7,346 nucleotides of DNA from NCBI GenBank assembly GCA_937951455.1, contig CALFBU010000155.1:1-7346 (forward strand). The letters run 5' to 3'. The position numbers and the translations under genes are program-made. This DNA comes from an uncultured Rhizobiaceae group bacterium (GTDB lineage: Bacteria > Pseudomonadota > Alphaproteobacteria > Rhizobiales > Rhizobiaceae). Shown here in pieces: positions 6,739 through 7,346 of this stretch; positions within the stretch are counted from its first letter, which is position 1; the number at the start of each line of letters is the position of its first letter. The notes beneath the pieces are model-generated. The model searched no databases. It saw nothing but the letters and a program-made list of their open reading frames with translations, and was not told where the DNA came from.

Positions 6739-7146
6739 TTACTCGCAGATGTTTTTCTCAATGAAACAATTCGATCCCAGACAACCATCCCAGCCTTCTG
6801 CCTTTACTGATTGCGACTTCTCGCCAAACGTGCCTTCGATAATCTTTACCGACTTGATCTTGTCGAACCGGAAAATCCGCTCCGCCTCAAAGTCCCTGCC
6901 CTTGGTGCAGCCACGTTTCTGCCAGCCGTGCATATAAAGCTGACCATTGTTACCTATCGCAACCTGATGCACATCTACAAGACGCGGCTCACAGCCTTTG
7001 CTTACGTCCTTATCGTAGACGAGTTCGATGGTGCGACTAGTTTTAGCGGCTTCACATAATGGCGCTTCGTGGGGAGATTGGGCTTTAGCGGATATCGTGC
7101 CGAGTAAAAAAGCCAGTGATGCGTATAATACAATGTTGTTTTTCAA
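6739..7146 (-). CDS. Secreted six-cysteine protein with WYL-like domain pattern, TTG start
   Basis: The 135-residue product starts with a Sec signal peptide: MKNN, a hydrophobic core IVLYASLAFLLGTIS, and a probable cleavage after SAKA (residue 22). The mature part resembles a WYL module: helix-like CEAAKTSRT, strand IELVYDKD (40-47), EPRLVDVHQVAIGNNGQLYM (53-72), a loop, then ERIFRFDKIKSVKIIEGTF (89-107), matching the usual order of Y, R-x-V, Y/L-x-x-x and R-x-F-x-x-D-x-I. Six cysteines (31, 52, 80, 122, 127, 134) could make three disulfides outside the cytoplasm. The start is TTG; GGAG eight bases upstream (minus strand, 7158-7155) and the signal peptide beginning there support it, and no in-frame ATG exists at the N-terminus. 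WYL domains are normally ligand sensors in cytoplasmic regulators, so if the resemblance holds this is an unusual exported form. Function unknown. Confidence 0.8.
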   Translation of the reverse strand: MKNNIVLYASLAFLLGTISAKAQSPHEAPLCEAAKTSRTIELVYDKDVSKGCEPRLVDVHQVAIGNNGQLYMHGWQKRGCTKGRDFEAERIFRFDKIKSVKIIEGTFGEKSQSVKAEGWDGCLGSNCFIEKNICE

Positions 7147-7171
7147 AGTTGTTGCTCCGTGTATTTATTAA

Positions 7172-7200
7172 ACAATAGAGTTTTATAGAAACATTTCCAA
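7172..7200 (-). promoter_or_regulatory. Probable sigma-70-type promoter of the WYL-like gene
   Basis: On the minus strand TTGGAA (7200-7195), 17 bases, TATTGT (7177-7172) forms a -35/-10 pair with ideal spacing about 25 bases before the TTG start and just upstream of the GGAG ribosome site. It implies a short leader and independent transcription of this gene. Confidence 0.5.
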
Positions 7201-7226
7201 GCCTTCGATTTTTATGCTGATCTATT

Positions 7227-7236
7227 ATGGCGCCAT
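7227..7236. repeat. 10-bp palindrome ATGGCGCCAT
   Basis: A perfect ten-base palindrome lies between the divergent WYL-like gene and the possible gene at 7318. It could be an operator core, but one occurrence of a ten-base palindrome is not unusual. Confidence 0.25.
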
Positions 7237-7266
7237 GATTTTACATGTTGCACATGAGGCGTTAAG

Positions 7267-7280
7267 AACGGCGAACCGTT
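7267..7280 (+). other. Small hairpin AACGG-CGAA-CCGTT in leader of possible downstream gene
   Basis: A perfect 5-bp stem with a four-base CGAA loop, with AAG (7264-7266) and CTT (7284-7286) able to extend it past a bulge. A pyrimidine-rich run (7284-7294) follows. It lies about 40 bases before the ATG at 7318 and could be a leader structure of that gene; no known riboswitch was recognised. Confidence 0.35.
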
Positions 7281-7317
7281 AGGCTTCTTCTCCTCTGACT
7301 TTAAACAAGGTTTCCCC

Positions 7318-7346
7318 ATGGCCACCAAGACTATGCTTCATCCGCG
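7318..7346 (+). CDS. Possible start of a plus-strand gene, cut by window edge
   Basis: ATG at 7318 opens a frame reading MATKTMLHP before the window ends. AAGG (7307-7310) lies seven bases upstream, a good ribosome site, and the long leader before it is free of other genes. MATKTML recalls the beginning of alphaproteobacterial RNase E, but the following residues do not match what would be expected there, and nine codons cannot identify a gene. Confidence 0.4.

Overview
The window looks like a piece of an alphaproteobacterial chromosome, probably a moderate-GC Rhizobiales-type (Hyphomicrobiales) marine or host-associated bacterium. Three things suggest this: the gene order kdsA ... eno ... ftsB, which in rhizobia runs on into the pyruvate dehydrogenase genes; the style of the proteins (Tat-exported YHS protein, metal-type KdsA, short FtsB); and a base composition that by eye lies below 50% GC. 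The lineage is inference; no database search was made.

Layout. A long run on the minus strand reads, in transcription order: a zinc-free quinone oxidoreductase-like MDR protein (5595-4621), a VOC/glyoxalase-like protein (4581-3721), kdsA (3718-2900), a small NTF2/lumazine-binding-like protein (2883-2527), a membrane-anchored ClpP-fold protein (2419-1781), enolase (1680-409) and the start of ftsB (302-1, cut by the window edge). The first four are tightly packed: 39, 2 and 16 bases apart with the chosen starts, and kdsA's ribosome site lies inside the end of the VOC gene. Gaps of about 100 bases precede the ClpP-like gene, eno and ftsB, so these may have extra promoters or be separated by processing. 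The stretch combines Kdo synthesis for LPS, glycolysis and cell division with several small proteins of unknown role.

A Rid-family protein (5690-6073, plus strand) is divergent from the oxidoreductase across a 94-base region and ends tail-to-tail with a Tat-exported YHS-domain protein (6528-6070, minus), their stop codons sharing four bases. Beyond lies a 210-base gap without a convincing gene, then a secreted six-cysteine protein with a WYL-like pattern (7146-6739, minus, TTG start). A possible plus-strand gene begins at 7318 and leaves the window.

No mobile element, CRISPR array, tRNA or rRNA was seen. Most of the window is ordinary chromosome. The parts most worth a second look are the exported WYL-like protein, the membrane-anchored ClpP-like protein between kdsA and eno, and the two uncharacterised genes packed against kdsA.
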